This document shows, one piece after another, positions 19,410 to 29,154 of a DNA stretch of 40,021 bases. The DNA is from Branchiostoma floridae (Eukaryota > Chordata > Leptocardii > Amphioxiformes > Branchiostomatidae): contig NC_049983.1 of assembly GCF_000003815.2 (NCBI RefSeq), positions 28,026,463 through 28,066,483 on the forward strand. Reading direction: 5' to 3'. Numbering within the stretch: position 1 is the stretch's first letter; each line of letters starts with the position of its first letter. Made by a program: the position numbers and the translations under genes. Below the pieces are notes generated by a model. It was not told where the DNA came from, searched no databases, and saw nothing but the letters and a program-made list of their open reading frames with translations.

Positions 19410-20120
19410 CCACCTACTTTTTCGTGGAAGCGTGTCTGTTGTGTGGAAGTTGTGGTTGGTAATTAATTATTTTTTAATTAGCGTTCTAGGAATTGCCGAC
19501 AGGGTTGGAAGGGGTCTTGAGTGAGTCACCTGATAGGTTGGAGAAACAGCTACTCTACTATAATACGTCCCCGAATGGTTGGTGCCTTTTCTCTGACATT
19601 CCAAGTTATAAAACGTTTTAAAGCTGATTTTACATTTTAGCACCTGATGCACGCAGTTTTAGTGCGTTAGTATGCTAAAGCTCAGTCACTACACTTACAT
19701 TGGATCTGAGAACATGATAGTAGCGTTGCCTGAATCAATGTCAATCAACCAATCTCCAAGCAGGGAACTCCAAGCAAAGAACATAGACGATGGGAAAACA
19801 TGACACTGCCTACCCCAGTGGGTACTGACGGTGTTTTTTTTTTTCGTTCATCGTTTGTTGCTATTGGCAACGGCCTATGCCATGTCACCGACCGGTCTAA
19901 GGCATATCCGTCTAACCTTAGAGTATTGTAATCTTAACTTTTTGTGGGCTGACAAGGCTTTTCTAATAGGCTTCAAATGTCTACCAGCATCTTGACATCG
20001 CACAGAAAGGGACATACGCTTGGGCGTGTGTAACGGCCATTAACAGCTGATTATCACCTAATTAAATCGATTGTGAAAAACTAGTATGTGTGGATTGTCG
20101 ACATGTCTGGGATTAACATC
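19410..20120. other. No recognised feature
   Basis: No coding or repeat signature beyond a solitary TCTCCAAGCAGGGAACTCCA near 19751, which resembles the MITE tip. Confidence 0.4.
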
Positions 20121-20131
20121 CTGATGGCCGG

Positions 20132-20296
20132 TACTCTCCAAGCAGAGGTTGAGTCGCGTAGATATAGTAGTAGNNNNNNNNNNNNNNNNNNNNNNNNNNN
20201 NNNNNNNNNNNNNNNNNNNNNNNNNNNNNNNNNNNNNNNNNNNNNNNNNNNNNNNNNNNNNNNNNNNNNNNNNACTCAACCTCTGCATGGAGAGTA
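20132..20296. mobile_element. MITE with 9-bp target duplication GATGGCCGG
   Basis: Inverted ends TACTCTCCAAGCAGAGGTT (plus GAGT) and its complement (one mismatch, CATGG for CTTGG) are flanked by the direct repeat GATGGCCGG at 20123-20131 and 20297-20305. The interior is mostly N (20174-20273), so its size is uncertain. This is the clearest evidence for the exact tips and target-site length of the family. Confidence 0.85.
20174..20273. other. Assembly gap (100 N) inside a MITE
   Basis: The gap falls between the two terminal repeats of one MITE. Confidence 0.95.
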
Positions 20297-20336
20297 GATG
20301 GCCGGCCCTGTGCTCGTTGTGTGCGGTACTGTAAAC

Positions 20337-20727
20337 TTAATCTCCAAGCAGATCCTACTATTGCATGAGATACTGTAAATGCATTTAAGTTCGCGGAGAT
20401 TTAATTTCGCGGTAGTGGGAAAAGGGACTTTTCGCGGTGGATTTAAGTTCGCGGTAACACCATAGACTGCAGTCTAATACCATAATAGAAAAATGTTCGC
20501 GGTGGTTTTAGGTTCTCGGTACCGGTGCAGTGGTTCACCGCGAAAACCGCGAACATTAATCCACCGCGAACATTTCTGCATTTACAGTAGTATTAAACTG
20601 GCCAAGGAGCGTAGTCAGCCAAAGGATGTCCATTTGCCCCGGTAACAAAGCACACTCCTAAGCCGGCTTTACTCCTCTGGCAGCTTTTGATACTATCTTA
20701 TGCTACCGTAGGATCTGCTTGAAAATT
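20337..20727. mobile_element. 391-bp MITE with CTCCAAGCAGATCCTAC ends
   Basis: The left end ATCTCCAAGCAGATCCTAC, then ATTGCATGAGATA, is mirrored by TATCTTATGCTACCGTAGGA and TCTGCTTG at the right. A direct repeat ACTGTAAAC flanks it (20328-20336 and 20728-20736). The interior contains a second, nested palindromic element (20371-20589). Related ends occur at 26025-26290. Confidence 0.75.
20371..20589. mobile_element. Nested palindromic MITE, TACTGTAAATGCA ends, TTCGCGG repeats
   Basis: Perfect 13-bp ends TACTGTAAATGCA (20371-20383) and TGCATTTACAGTA (20577-20589) border an interior with repeated TTCGCGGTGG and its complement. The ends start and stop with TA, as expected for a Tc1/mariner-type target. 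MITEs of this kind are known from several marine invertebrate genomes. Confidence 0.75.
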
Positions 20728-20729
20728 AC

Positions 20730-21190
20730 TGTAAACCCTTCAAATGGGTCTGCTGTAGCTTATAAATCCAAGTACCACCATACTAGACACGGTTCTATGC
20801 CACTTTCTTGTGAACGATAGTCGGGATAAGATTTACCAAGCAGTTAAGTGACTATCACACACATAAGGAGATTAAAAAAAAGTTTGAAGACTATCCCATC
20901 TTGAGTGACGTTGAAAGTAGGTCAAAGTAAAATGGCAGCGCCAAACCTGCTTGTATGACTGACATCCGCCACAATTTCTTGCTAACGGTGGAGTCTCAGC
21001 TAACGAAAGCAACCGAGTGACTATCAATCAGATATGAAGGAATGTACACAGAAAGTTTGAAGAGTAGAGACTCTTGGGATACAGAGATTTTAGCACATTT
21101 CAAGAGTAGAGTTCAAGGTTTAAGGAACGCTGCTATCTAGTAAGACTACTTTATACATGGACACATTACTACAGAATGACCTTCTGTCCT
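20730..21190. other. No recognised feature
   Basis: No convincing coding frame or inverted repeat. Confidence 0.4.
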
Positions 21191-21194
21191 GTAT

Positions 21195-21752
21195 GGTTTT
21201 ATTAATTATATGGCAATGGCATTCTGGAACTGGAGTGGTTGCCTGTGTGTGGGGAGACAGGACCTGTATAGCCTGATAGTGATATTGTGTTCAGAAACGT
21301 CAATATACGTGTTTTACCACAGCAGGGAACGCGTAAAACACGTACTTATCATTCCCAAAGTTAACGGTCCGTTACAACCGAAAAGGTTTCATATAGGGGT
21401 TGGTTGAACACCGTTAAGCCCTTGGATAATGACTTTGCCCCCATATACATGTATCTGCTTGGACATAACGAAAGCACAGGCGAGTACTTCCTGTGACACC
21501 GGCCCCCCGCTCCCGCTGGGATGTAGATATGCACCACTGCATTTGCCCTGATTTGCCCCGGGTTTGAGGATAGGGTCACATTACCGCTAGCCCTCGACCT
21601 AATTTCCGTTCTTTATAGAAGAACTGGGAATGAAAAAAAACACACACTCATATCAAAGAAATACTTCTTACCTGGCCGGGCAAGTATTCGAACCTTTTGT
21701 TGTTACTCAGCTACGATTGTCCACCAAAAGAAAGTGGGAACAATGAAAAACG
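21195..21752 (+). repeat. Left inner arm (block B) of the palindrome
   Basis: It matches the reverse complement of 30158-30790 with moderate divergence and small indels: for example GGCAATGGCATTCTGGAACT pairs with 30754-30773. A third, more diverged copy is at 22505-23060 in the same orientation, so this is also a dispersed repeat family. Confidence 0.75.
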
Positions 21753-21765
21753 CTAGCCTGAGTTA

Positions 21766-21880
21766 CTCTCCAAGCAGAGGTTTAGGCTCCGGCTGTTTTT
21801 TAACGTTTTTTTAGTCGTTTTTATCGGGCTTTCTATTTTGTCATTTTTTTTTCGTTGTGTCCGGCCTAACACACAGGCCG
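21766..21880 (+). mobile_element. MITE half copy (TACTCTCCAAGCAGAGGTT)
   Basis: One intact tip is followed by CTCCGGCTG and a T-rich interior ending GTGTCCGGCCTAACACAC. The opposite tip is missing. The interior matches the MITE at 28478-28630 in inverted orientation. Confidence 0.55.
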
Positions 21881-22504
21881 TAGTGACCGCTGGCTCAATA
21901 CTCTCGCCTGGCCAAGTAGTATTAGTGGACTTTGGTCAACAGGAATAAATAGGAATAGGTTCAATAGGAATAAAAGCCTAGTAGGAGTTAAGTGGCATAT
22001 GAGTGTTGTCGGCTTGGCCAATATTCTGTTCTGCTGACTCTGAAGAGTCCAATTTCTACAAATAGACCACCGATCCGCGGAGCCTGGTCGAGGCTGAATG
22101 AATAGGGGGAGGGGAGCGAAAGAAATCGCTATATAATGTCAGGAGGTCAGTTACTATCTCTAAGGAGTGAAATCACTGGCGACTTCTTACCTACTTCACA
22201 GCCTTTCTAGGCCGTTATCTTTTTGTTGAGGGGAGGCGGCGCTGATTTTCTATACACAGTACAGTATCTTGGCCAGGTCCCTGTGCCGGGAAGGTATATA
22301 TATGTCGAAAGATCGTGTTACCGCCATTAGAAACACGCCCATGGAAGTCCGTGAAGATAACCTCCAAGCAGACCTTGCGGTACATAAGCTGGGGAAGGAG
22401 TTTAGCCGACAGAGGAGTTTTATTCCACCGTGAAGGAATGTTTAAACCACCGAAAGATCTGCTTGGTGATAATGTGAAGAACTTGAAGGATTGCCCCTAT
22501 GAGG

Positions 22505-23060
22505 TCCTATGACCCGGCCTCCATCTCCTGCTGGGATGTAGACATGCATCACTGCATTTGTCCCGGATTTGTGGAAAAGTTCGCTAGCTTGTTATTCTCC
22601 AAGCAGAGGTTGGGTAGCGGGGATTAGCTTTTGGTGAGAGAGATCTTTACTACAGTTTATATGCACGTTCTTGCCTACATGGGCTAAACGCAGTGATTCG
22701 ACTGTACTAAAGACTAGATATTATTATTAGATTACGCCCTCGGATGGTTATTATAAGTAGTAATTATACAAGCCGCTAGCGAACAGTCGGGTAAACCAAG
22801 GGTAAACAAAACATCTGGAGCTATATATGCTATTACTATATAAAAATACCGCTAACCAACCAGAATAGTCGCTTGTAGTTGTAAAACGTTTATCGCTCGT
22901 GCTGACCTAATTCTCAAGTTTTGTCTCACTCTCAAGTTCTTGAGAAGTACAGGAAATGAAATAAACTCTATATAGAAATCAAAACAAAAACTTCTCCTTG
23001 GTCGGGCAAGTGTCCAAAAAGTTTGTTGTTATTAAACTACACAAAATACTTGAGAGTCCA
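22505..23060 (+). repeat. Diverged third copy of block B, interrupted
   Basis: CTGCTGGGATGTAGACATGC and CACTGCATTTGTCCCGGATT match 21513 onward. After an insertion of about 300 bp (near 22585-22900) the match resumes at CTAATTCTC..., GGTCGGGCAAGTGTC and TTTGTTGTTATT. The insertion starts with a MITE half (TATTCTCCAAGCAGAGGTT). Confidence 0.5.
22640..22720 (-). mobile_element. 3' UTR relic of a non-LTR element
   Basis: On the minus strand GCGTTTAGCCCATGTAGGC is followed by AACGTGCATATAAACTG, closely resembling the hairpin and tail at 1740-1790. No coding part remains nearby. Confidence 0.4.
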
Positions 23061-23530
23061 CTGGGGGTGGCAGGTTACAAAAGGCCAAGGATAAGTACGG
23101 TCTACTTGGAATTAGAGATTGTGAGTCTGCCTTACTGCACTGCGATAATCAGAATCATGGTAACATCCTTATTGCTGAGGTCACGCTATTGAAAATCTAA
23201 CTTTGCTAGCTATCTTATAGTTTATGTCAGAACAAATCTACAGTAAGTGTAGGCCCATTGCGGAGATAACCCACTGAGTACGTCCGGTTTCCGTTCATGT
23301 GTGGTGGCCACTTGCGTAACTTGAATCTAACTTGCGTAAAGCTTTTCTAAGAATGCCCCGAGGTCTACAGTTTAGAACGCTATGGAATCTCAAACGAACT
23401 TGACTTTCACCACGTTTTTTTTTCTGTACTAGTTTCCCATAGCAGAACATCCTTTCCTAGTGGTCCCGAAAAACGCGTTCCACGATACTAATAAGACGTT
23501 AAAAAGACTGACCAAGGAGGTTATCTATAT
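23060..23530. other. No recognised feature
   Basis: No supported gene or repeat pair, apart from ACCAAGGAGGTT at 23511-23522, a single arm of the fold-back family. Confidence 0.4.
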
Positions 23531-23610
23531 GACATGAATGTGTTTGGCCCTGTTACTATCTAAGCAAAGGTTAGTTCCCGGCGCCTTTAGACTACTCTCC
23601 AAGCAGAGGT

Positions 23611-23813
23611 NNNNNNNNNNNNNNNNNNNNNNNNNNNNNNNNNNNNNNNNNNNNNNNNNNNNNNNNNNNNNNNNNNNNNNNNNNNNNNNNNNNNNNNNNN
23701 NNNNNNNNNNNNNNNNNNNNNNNNNNNNNNNNNNNNNNNNNNNNNNNNNNNNNNNNNNNNNNNNNNNNNNNNNNNNNNNNNNNNNNNNNNNNNNNNNNNN
23801 NNNNNNNNNNNNN
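23611..23813. other. Assembly gap (203 N)
   Basis: The gap begins directly after the MITE tip ACTCTCCAAGCAGAGGT, so assembly probably broke on this repeat. Confidence 0.95.
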
Positions 23814-24036
23814 GTAAGGAGCCGGACCCTATATAACATTTAGATGCTTCACGGATCTCCACGGGTTACAAGGAAATGGGTCCTGCAACATCGTAATCGT
23901 ATTTTCCGGGTCAACGATGGCGGTCCGAGTGCAAGCCATAACACATACCATAGATCGTTATCAACACCAGCCACTGGACAGGGCAACAGGAGGCCGCTCA
24001 GACGACAAAACCACATGTCCGACCCTGCTTCGACTC

Positions 24037-24218
24037 TAGTCTAAGCAGATGTGAGAATCCAGTTTTCTGGTCTTGAGTTTTTCAAGCGTTTTTGAAGTGT
24101 TTTTTTTTTTTCGTCTTCTGGTGTATAGGGCGATCAATTAAGACACAAGACTAGAAAAAAATAGATTTTGTGTCAAGTAAAAAAACGGAGCAGGATTGCT
24201 TTCATCTGCTTGGAGATA
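24037..24218. mobile_element. 182-bp MITE with CTAAGCAGATG/CATCTGCTTGGAG ends
   Basis: TAGTCTAAGCAGATGTGAGAATCC (shown as positions 24037-24060) is mirrored by GGATTGCTTTCATCTGCTTG and GAGATA. The interior has ACACAAGACTAGAAAA, also at 28029-28044 next to another CATCTGCTTAGAAG tip. No target duplication is visible. Confidence 0.65.
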
Positions 24219-24465
24219 GTACTGATACCCGGTTAGCAGTCAGCAACACCAGACCAAAAACAGGAACAAAAACAAAAACTTTATAAACATAAGATGAATG
24301 CCATAATGCAACTAACAACAAAGGATTGACAACTTTACTTACCCAATTCCTGGGTTTCGGTGGCGTTAGTCCGAGGACCGGAAATTGTACATGGATCCCA
24401 ACAAGGCTCTTGTTGTTAAATTTTCTATGGACCGAAAAAAAATACTGGGTGGTCACACACACAGA

Positions 24466-24547
24466 TAGCCTGGTTACCAAACCCCAGCCCGATCTCAACT
24501 ATATACACAAAAGATATTTTTGAGGTTGGGATATGGTATCCAGGCTA
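24466..24547. mobile_element. 82-bp TAGCCTG MITE with 9-bp target duplication
   Basis: The ends TAGCCTGGTTACCA and TGGTATCCAGGCTA are inverted. The flanking direct repeat is ACACACAGA at 24457-24465 and 24548-24556. A second 82-bp copy, inverted, is nested at 26084-26165. Confidence 0.85.
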
Positions 24548-24779
24548 ACACACAGAAGAATGCAAAATTACAAATGCCGCCAGGCCTGTCCGTCTTTGAT
24601 ACAATTCACGGCTGCAGATCCATGTTACCTACGCCATGAGTCATCTGATGTACGGGATATATTTATAACACCCAAAACTACATCATACATGTATGGCAAC
24701 GTGGGGAATTTTCCTCGTCAGATATGAATATTCAAAACAAAGAAGTATGTAAGCCTACCTTATGGTTCTGGAAATTTTT

Positions 24780-25018
24780 GAAAATCCATCGACAGGTTGG
24801 ATACCCTAGGCCCTAAGTTCATGATGACTTCGAAAAGGTGCCATACTGTATTACATCCGACTCCGAGGAGTTAAAAGACTCCAAACACAGTTGACACAGT
24901 TGTGGCGTCTGAGCTGGTTTCATCTCGGGAAAATACGACCCTTCTGCTGTGCCCACTGGGAGTTCCGTTATGCAAATCTGTGGGTCTCTACGGGGCTCAG
25001 CCCTCCTTTGACAAGGTA
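24780..25018 (-). other. Possible exon, unidentified
   Basis: The minus-strand frame from 25025 to 24819 reads RRDPQICITELPVGTAEGSY and PQLCQLCLESFNSSESD. It looks protein-like but has no family I recognise. The MITE at 25020-25241 starts at its edge. Treat it as unproven. Confidence 0.2.
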
Positions 25019-25019
25019 A

Positions 25020-25241
25020 GGCCACAGCAAGTAAGTTTTATGGATGACATCATGGCTCATTAATTTTCACCTTGTTTCAGAAAAACAGATTTTTTTTTCT
25101 TCTTTGGTGACGGTCAACATGACAAAAATGTCTGTTTTGAGATCTTTTGAAAATGGTAGCCACCATCTTGTTTTTTCGCCCTATCTCACTATTTATATAG
25201 TCTGATTTCGATGTCATCCATAAAATTTACTTGCAGTGGCC
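25020..25241. mobile_element. 222-bp MITE with GGCCAC(A/T)GCAAGTAA ends
   Basis: The left end GGCCACAGCAAGTAAGTTTT, then ATGGATGACATC, and the right end reverse complemented, GGCCACTGCAAGTAAATTTT, then ATGGATGACATC, make inverted repeats of about 32 bp with two mismatches. No target duplication is evident. It belongs to a different family from the CTCCAAGCAGA elements. Confidence 0.8.
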
Positions 25242-25740
25242 CAATGATACACAAGGGTGGGGAACAGAATCTGGCTTGGTGCAGAAGAACGCCCCGTGTC
25301 ATTCACCCCGTTCTCGTCAGAACACTCCAAGCTCGCGTCTTCAACTTATTCGGCTGTCAACAAACTTTTTCCTTCACATAGACATGAGCCATTCTTCAAC
25401 TCGTTTTTGGATCTGTGAGCGTCACCGGATATATGTTCCAACTCCGCGGATAGTGTACAGAATCCAGTCGTCGCGATCGGAAGTTTTGCTGGCGAAGAAC
25501 GGACATGATGTGGGAACCCGTGCATCATGGATCCTGGATGTCTCCACAGGGAAGGCTATTGGCTCTCTTATCAAAGGTTAGTAGTTATATTCAATGTGTA
25601 TTTCAATTGTTTATGAGTTACTACGAGTGTTTCTGGTGTTTGTGTAACGTTAACCTGGAATTAGCACTGCAGTCAGAGCAGAATCAGGACAGAAAGATAC
25701 AGTAACCACAAAAAGGCATGAATAAACACAAAAACGTCGG
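25242..25740 (+). other. Unresolved open frame near a donor-like site
   Basis: A frame at 25231-25581 ends near TTATCAAAG|GTTAGT (donor at 25576). No domain is recognisable and no downstream exon was found. It may be a leader exon or chance. Confidence 0.2.
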
Positions 25741-25890
25741 AACCTAATTCCTGCTTGGGGATTTACCTGCATTTGATATGCAGGGAACAAGACTGTAATA
25801 TTTACCCCTCACCACACCCGTCTCCCCAACATGTGAATGTTAAAAACTTAAACTATAGATTAGTCCACTCGCTTGTTGATAGAGTTCGAA

Positions 25891-25917
25891 ATATCAATCA
25901 ATCAATCAATCAATCGT
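25891..25917 (+). repeat. (ATCA)n microsatellite
   Basis: About six ATCA units. Such tails end CR1-like elements (compare 38608-38655), but no element body is recognisable here. Confidence 0.7.
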
Positions 25918-26024
25918 TCGCTTGCATCAATAGTTGATGCGTGGCGGCTACAGACAGTTCAGACAGTTCTCGCCACGTTGTTCTACACTGGGCCTAGACA
26001 GTCCAGTCGGATCTGGAGACCCCC

Positions 26025-26290
26025 AGCTCCAAGCAGATCCTACTGTGTAATAAGATAGTATAAAAATCTGGCAGAGGAGCGAGTAGCCTGTATACCTTAC
26101 CCCAACCTCAAAAATATATTTCGTGTACTTGAGATCGGGCTGGGGTTTAATTTGGTAACTAGGCTTGCAGAGGAGTGAAGCCGGCCCAGAAGTATGTATG
26201 CCCGTTTGACTCCCTTTGGCCGGCTATATTCCTTGGCTGAGCTTTGATATTATCTTATGGCACTATATTTATAGGTTCTACTTGGAGCCG
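26025..26290. mobile_element. 266-bp MITE with CTCCAAGCAGATCCTA ends, carrying a nested MITE
   Basis: The left end GCTCCAAGCAGATCCTACTG, then ATAAGATAGTATA, is mirrored by TATTATCTTATGGCACTATA, then AGGTTCTACTTGGAGC. It resembles 20337-20727 at both ends. The TAGCCTG MITE at 26084-26165 is inserted inside, so the outer element is older. Confidence 0.7.
26084..26165. mobile_element. 82-bp TAGCCTG MITE, second copy
   Basis: It is the reverse complement of 24466-24547 (GAGATCGGGCTGGGGTTT pairs with AAACCCCAGCCCGATCTC) with slight decay at the tips. An imperfect direct repeat, GCAGAGGAGCGAG and GCAGAGGAGTGAAG, flanks it at 26071 and 26167. Confidence 0.7.
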
Positions 26291-26462
26291 AACATACATG
26301 TATGTGGCTTGTCCTTTCACGGAGCCGAGGAGATTGCTTGTGTCGCCCCTGGTAACAGTCTGGAATTTCATAAACTCTATCCTGTTTGTTGATCTTTGTT
26401 GATGCTTGCGTTAACCCGCGATGGCCCAGGCTGTTTCTATAGTGAAGATGCCCCAAAGGTGG

Positions 26463-26463
<1 letters not shown>

Positions 26464-26536
<73 letters not shown>

Positions 26537-26610
26537 TACATACACGCACACACACCCGCGCGCACAAACATACATACATACATACATACACACACGCACG
26601 CACACACACC
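26464..26610. repeat. (CA)n microsatellite with CATA blocks
   Basis: About 34 CA units are followed by mixed CACG and two (CATA)n blocks. Long open frames here are compositional. Confidence 0.95.
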
Positions 26611-26777
26611 GTCTATCAGGCGGGATAGAAGTCCACACTCCCCACCAGAAAATGTATGGTGTTATCTGTTCATCGCTGTAAGGTTACCCCAGGTGGTTCT
26701 AACTCAGGGCGTAAACTAACTAGGACACTCAGAGCGGCTGTTGTAGAATTTCCGTTGTGTAATGTCGGTCACAGAAG

Positions 26778-26905
26778 TCAGCAGTTTGTCAGTGTTGGCC
26801 CTGAAAACAATCTGGCATCCACTGGTCCAGGATATCTATCATAAAGCTTTGCAGTATACTGGGCAGTGAAGTTACTTTCTACAAGGTCCCTGTACTTTCC
26901 ATTCG
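26778..26905 (-). CDS. Candidate terminal exon, unidentified protein
   Basis: On the minus strand the acceptor CGTCTCCCCGACAG precedes two bases plus 41 codons and a stop: NGKYRDLVESNFTAQYTAKL, YDRYPGPVDARLFSGPTLTN and a final Cys. It has coding-like composition and an N-glycosylation site (NFT). Its required incoming phase matches the last D8C exon (33505), so it could be that gene's 3' end. The intron would be 6.6 kb and the family is not recognised. Confidence 0.35.
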
Positions 26906-26909
26906 CTGT

Positions 26910-27860
26910 CGGGGAGACGATGCCATTAGAATTTCTCCAATTAATACATGCGTTCCAATGGGAGAGTTGAGGAAACAAATATGCAATTATCTCAAGAATA
27001 AAACGTTCAAGCCATACAAACTTACCCTCAAATGATAGCCAACTATGTCCAGTCTCGTGAAATTCATTTGCAAGAATGTCTATACGGCTAATCTTTTGAT
27101 ACACCCCCCTAATTAGAGCACTTGGATTGGCCCGTTTAGCTTAAAACAGCTATCTGACGACGATACCACTATTTCAGGGGGGTGGCAAAACCCCTTCGAT
27201 GGAGAAATGTCATTTTTTACAACTAATTCAACAAGTATAGGGTCTTTCCTACCGTAGCCACTCCCAAAATGCCCAGATTTCACACAAAATCCCACCAAGA
27301 AAGGCTTTCAATGGTTTAAAGCCTTGTTTTTATTTGTGCTAATGGTTACGTCATCCCTGTAATATTCATCAAGTTCAATAGAGCTTGGCCCCTGGCCCAC
27401 CGCTAGGATTTGTGGAACATTGAGCGACCATAGTCCCCGACCCTTTAGATGAGGATGAGAAATACCATTAGCCCGGCGGGGTAGAATCTTTCAGTGGGCG
27501 GGCTTACCCGGTCAACTTTAATCTCCAAGTACAAGGATGTATGTATGTGTAGGAGTGTCTAGCCTGGGAGGGAAATATCATTCAACACACTGTGTATGTG
27601 GTTTCCTCTAGGCCTCTACCACCACATATGCTCGGAGACACACTACATGTAAGGATTCGGATCAGTTTTTTGTCTGCTTTCTCCTTCTCCAAAGCGTTGT
27701 CAAAACCAAAGTTAAGTTTTAACAGTTAAAGATACAATACATAATAGAATGCTCGATAAAAACGAGTAAAATGAAACAGCCGGAGCCTTAGAGTATCTCC
27801 TTGGACCCCCGTTTTACATCACTTCCGAAAGACGATTTCGTGGAATTCTTTGTCCGTGTA
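26910..27860. other. No recognised gene
   Basis: Scattered MITE-like tips (ATCTCCAAGTACAAGG at 27520, ATCTCCTTGGACC at 27795) and a short hairpin AAAGGCTTT..TTTAAAGCCTT near 27298-27328. No supported coding sequence. Confidence 0.4.
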
Positions 27861-27874
27861 TAGCATCCTCTTTG

Positions 27875-27945
27875 TAGCCTGAGTATCATCCTCCGTAGTA
27901 ACCGCTGGCTCACGACTTTCGCTTGCTAACCACATACTCAGGCTA
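27875..27945. mobile_element. 71-bp TAGCCTGAGTAT MITE with 9-bp target duplication
   Basis: Perfect 12-bp ends TAGCCTGAGTAT (27875-27886) and ATACTCAGGCTA (27934-27945). TCCTCTTTG flanks on both sides (27866-27874 and 27946-27954). The interior phrase CCGTAGTAACCGCTGGCTCA also occurs near 21879 with one change. Confidence 0.85.
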
Positions 27946-28028
27946 TCCTCTTTGTGCTTTACCTACACAAAATCTAGTTCTCTTTTCATACTCTTAACGG
28001 TATCGTCTTCTTCTACATCAGATGAAAA

Positions 28029-28116
28029 ACACAAGACTAGAAAAGCAAAAAAAAAAAAAAAAGAACTTAACACCAAGAAATTAGAATTTGCAGGATTCTT
28101 ACATCTGCTTAGAAGA
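28029..28116. mobile_element. Right half of a CATCTGCTT-type MITE
   Basis: ACACAAGACTAGAAAA, an A run and GCAGGATTCTTACATCTGCT match the right half of 24037-24218. The left tip was not located. Confidence 0.5.
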
Positions 28117-28171
28117 TCTTAGAAGTTAGACTCAAAGCAAGGCCGAGCATGTGATCAGCCTAGGCCTCCTG

Positions 28172-28369
28172 TAGTCTCTACCAGACTCCGAGTCGCTGGA
28201 AAAAATTGTAGAAATGGTACAAATAGAGGAGTATGCCGGCCAGAGGAATATAGCCGGCTAGGCAACAGTAACGCGACCGCGATCGCGAGCTGTTCCCTGG
28301 CCGGTTATATTCCTCTCTATTTGTTCCATTTCTACGATTTTCCAGCGATCCGGAGTCTCGTAGAGACTA
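28172..28369. mobile_element. 198-bp palindromic MITE, TAGTCTCTAC ends, 9-bp target duplication
   Basis: The ends TAGTCTCTACCAGACTCCG and, reverse complemented, TAGTCTCTACGAGACTCCG continue into long arms (CGCTGGAAAA, TAGAAATGG.ACAAATAGAG, GCCGGCC). The 9-bp GGCCTCCTG flanks at 28163-28171 and 28370-28378. Diverged relatives are near 18770-18850, 22045-22100, 31850-31915 and 36077-36240. Confidence 0.85.
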
Positions 28370-28477
28370 GGCCTCCTGTATCCTGGTGTAGATAACAATC
28401 TACATATGGTATGTGTTATCGGCTTGCATCCCGCCGCCATCAATGATCCGTCGAAACGGTTGGTGTTGCTGGTTAGG

Positions 28478-28630
28478 TACTCTCCGAGCAGAGGTTCGGC
28501 GTGGTTTAGGCGTGACACCGGACATGAAAACTCTACAAAACATAAAGCCCGACAGAAACGCCTACCCGATAATTAGCTAAAAGTTAAACATGTAACACAA
28601 TCCGCAGACAAACCTCTGCTTGGAAAGCAG
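28478..28630. mobile_element. 153-bp MITE of the TACTCTCC(A/G)AGCAGAGGTT family
   Basis: TACTCTCCGAGCAGAGGTT at the left and AACCTCTGCTTGGAAAGCA at the right. The interior CAAAACATAAAGCCCGACAG is the inverse of the T-rich interior at 21790-21850. No target duplication remains. Confidence 0.75.
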
Positions 28631-28970
28631 TGTCTCAATGGTACATACTGTGATATTGATCATTTTATAAATATCTTTTGCATAGAATCGTGTGGCATAA
28701 TCGGCAGTTTAGTTTAGGACCTAAATGCCCCGTGTTAACAGAAGGGCATGTCACCCCGTAAGGGGGCGTATAACTAGTACCGTATAACCCCGTTGTCGAC
28801 AGATGATGATGGCAATTTTGGAATAGAATCTTCTCAACCCATGAATGAGGGTCTGCATGGGGGGTCCCGACACAATTTACGCTGAATTCAGAAGAACCCC
28901 CTACGTATTACGCTAAATCAAGGAAGGCAATTACGCTAAATTTGGTTGCCTCGCTACGAATGACGTAGAT
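28631..28970. other. No recognised gene
   Basis: AATTACGCTAAAT-like phrases recur several times (about 28876, 28908, 28930), a local low-order repeat. No coding sequence. Confidence 0.4.
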
Positions 28971-28975
28971 AAGAC

Positions 28976-29139
28976 GGTTTTCCCTACTAATTACGGGAAA
29001 TATAAAACTAGGCTGCCTACGCCTTACGGAAAAGAGCATGCAGACCCTCATGAATCAGCCGAGCAGATGTTGTCGGGAAAAACTGAAAGAAGGCGAATGA
29101 AAAACGCGGCATATAATAAGACAGTCACAAGTTTCCTCC
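28976..29139 (+). repeat. Direct repeat flanking a gap, left copy
   Basis: 164 bp with no difference seen from 29838-30001, immediately either side of the 681-N gap. Confidence 0.9.
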
Positions 29140-29154
29140 CAGTATCAGAAAACA

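Noticed and set aside
20321-20736. ACTGTAAAC repeats as part of the nested TACTGTAAATGCA element
   Set aside because: The repeats lie outside the outer CTCCAAGCAGATCC ends and differ after eight bases from the nested element's tip; a target duplication explains them better.
26411-26719. Open frames of HTHTHT or VCVCVC
   Set aside because: Pure translation of the (CA)n microsatellite.
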